A stretch of DNA of 64,000 bases from the NCBI RefSeq assembly GCF_026212465.1, contig NC_080047.1:39802422-39866421 (forward strand), given 5' to 3'. The position numbers and the translations under genes were made by a program. Shown here piece after piece: positions 63,101 through 64,000 of the stretch. The notes under the pieces are model-generated. The model was given only the letters and a program-made list of their open reading frames with translations. It was not told where the DNA came from and ran no database searches. The stretch comes from Amaranthus tricolor. Lineage: Eukaryota; Streptophyta; Magnoliopsida; Caryophyllales; Amaranthaceae. How positions within the stretch are numbered: the first letter of the stretch is position 1; each line of letters begins with the position of its first letter.

Positions 63101-64000
63101 TTACTATTTTGCCGTTATCGAAAACAAATGATGAAATAATTATTAAGGCATATTTGTAACTCTTTTAAAATGTATTTTCAATCTATCACATCCTTAACCT
63201 AACAAAGATGAGATAAAATATATCAAATCTCAACCATCAATTCCTAATCAAGTCTCGCCTTCAAGTATCCAGCTTCCCATTCCCATTCTCATTTTCTAAA
63301 TGACTACCGAATAGCATGGGGGTAATGGAATGTTATGTATTCATATGGATCCATTGTGGTGTAGTGTGGTAGTCTTAGACTATCGACAACTGTGAGTGGA
63401 TACTTTGACTGTCTGTTACGAGGGCATGGTGTCATTAGTCATTCAAAAGTTCAAGCTCTAGTCTAGAACCGCCTTATTCTTTATGTGATGTTAATTAATG
63501 CATAACGATCACTTGAATGTGCTGCATGCTGATTTAGTTCATTGGTTGTTGCCTTGAAGTGGTTATGAAATGCATTTGTTTTGATGTGGGTTCTCACGGT
63601 ACTTGATACTGATGAATGTTCTCTGCCTGTATTGTCTGCGGTCGCAGTGGCATCCTGATGTTAGCAAGGATTCACAAGCCGGCGAAGTTTTTAAATGTAT
63701 TCATCTTGCATACCAAGTGAGCAAGTCCTTTTTCTCTGTGGATTGTGTATCGAGTATTTGATTTTCAAATGCAAAGCTCGGTGATCTCTCATTAGGATCA
63801 TCTGTTATTCCCTATTTCGAATATCATGTTTTAGTTTGTCAGGTTTCTTGTTTATGGAGTTTGGTTTTGCTTCCTTTAAAACGTAGGTTTTATCGAATGA
63901 AGCAACAAGGGTTCAATACGATAGGGTGCTTAAACATGACGATGAACCCATCACAAGAAATACTTTTGATTATTCTGATTATGAATACGAATTAAGAAGG
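60173..64000 (+). CDS. J-domain (DnaJ) protein, probably chloroplast-targeted; 5' part only
   Basis: Hsp70 co-chaperone type. Visible exons are 60173-60391, 63648-63716 and 63887 to the window edge, in frame and joined at CGTAAG|GTATCC, GTCGCAG|TGG, CCAA|GTGAGC and ACGTAG|GTT. The J domain runs from about residue 48 (HYSVLGISPSASSDDIKKAY) through RLLARKWHPDV, with the essential HPD at 75-77, to VLSNEATRVQYDRVL. The J domain is split by introns directly before W74 and after AYQ. The first ~45 residues (MLNGKLFVVPNSTTVYGG, then Arg-rich KRWRRR) lack acids and look like an organelle transit peptide. I chose the ATG at 60173 because the frame has no earlier ATG. Downstream DDEPITRNTFDYSDYEYELRR is not diagnostic to me. 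The gene continues beyond 64000. Intron 1 is 3.26 kb and holds two family B MITEs. Confidence 0.85.
60718..60868. mobile_element. ~150-bp MITE family B in intron 1 of the J-domain gene (copy 1)
   Basis: Starts AGTGAAATATAATTCACTTG and ends AATTAGCAATCATGTGACAC; these termini are imperfectly inverted. The core TTGCTCAAAATGATTCAAAAA and CTAAAATCGACGATAATT match the other copies. Confidence 0.65.
61637..61786. mobile_element. ~150-bp MITE family B in intron 1 of the J-domain gene (copy 2)
   Basis: Starts AGTGAAACATAAATCGCTAG and ends AATTAGCAAATCATGTGACA (inverted: TGTCACATGATTTGCTAATT). The core CTCAAAATGGTTCAAAAGTA and AAAACCGACCATAATTCG are typical. This copy is the best preserved of the four. 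Confidence 0.65.

Noticed and set aside
62857..63159. 100-residue hydrophobic open frame
   Set aside because: It lies in an intron of the J-domain gene, reads low-complexity Leu/Ile/Ser sequence, and has no homology that I recognise.

Overview
The window is nuclear DNA of a flowering plant, most likely a eudicot. Genes are split by AT-rich introns with GT..AG borders, have noncoding 5' exons and plant-type promoters (TATA, telobox, site II), and are separated by AT-rich spacers full of small transposons. The species cannot be named from sequence alone. No tRNA, rRNA or CRISPR array was recognised.

Layout, left to right. ING2-type PHD protein (+, 3' part only, exons 2084-3455); SINE1-type nuclear-envelope KASH protein (+, 5692-8035); a chloroplast NDH-complex NDF5/NDF2-family protein (-, 8317-11124); two tandem ECT m6A readers with YTH domains (-, 12259-15698 and 20825-24940) separated by a TA microsatellite and a palindromic repeat element; a 10 kb gene-poor stretch with a giant fold-back PIF/Harbinger derivative (29829-32303) and other inverted-repeat elements; a MUT9-like casein-kinase-1 (+, 37787-43353, 16 coding exons); NAD-type glutamate dehydrogenase (-, 46086-48693); a repeat-rich spacer with an LTR remnant; intronless ribosomal protein eL27 (+, 55681-56088); and the 5' part of a probably plastid J-domain protein (+, from 60173 to the window edge). 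All exon chains were joined by hand at GT..AG sites and keep frame. ECT (468 and 470 aa), MLK (709 aa), GDH (411 aa), SINE1 (615 aa) and NDF (369 aa) close as complete proteins.

The genes are housekeeping and regulatory and do not form one pathway, but their order is informative. From memory of Arabidopsis loci, SINE1 and ING2 are neighbours on chromosome 1 (At1g54385/54390), while GDH3, MLK2, ECT1 and SINE2 lie together on chromosome 3 (At3g03910-03970). This window appears to carry both gene sets in one block, as expected of the unduplicated ancestral arrangement.

I found no convincing new multi-gene system. The most unusual material is repeat architecture: six copies of a near-perfect 19-base palindrome at about 56-bp period (59388-59689) with a decayed relative at 19.7-20.1 kb; two families of short-period arrays whose edges carry GTCTCA/GAGAGAC motifs; the 870-bp-arm fold-back element; and a stray copy of the SINE1 start region at 11.6-11.8 kb, split by a tiny MITE.
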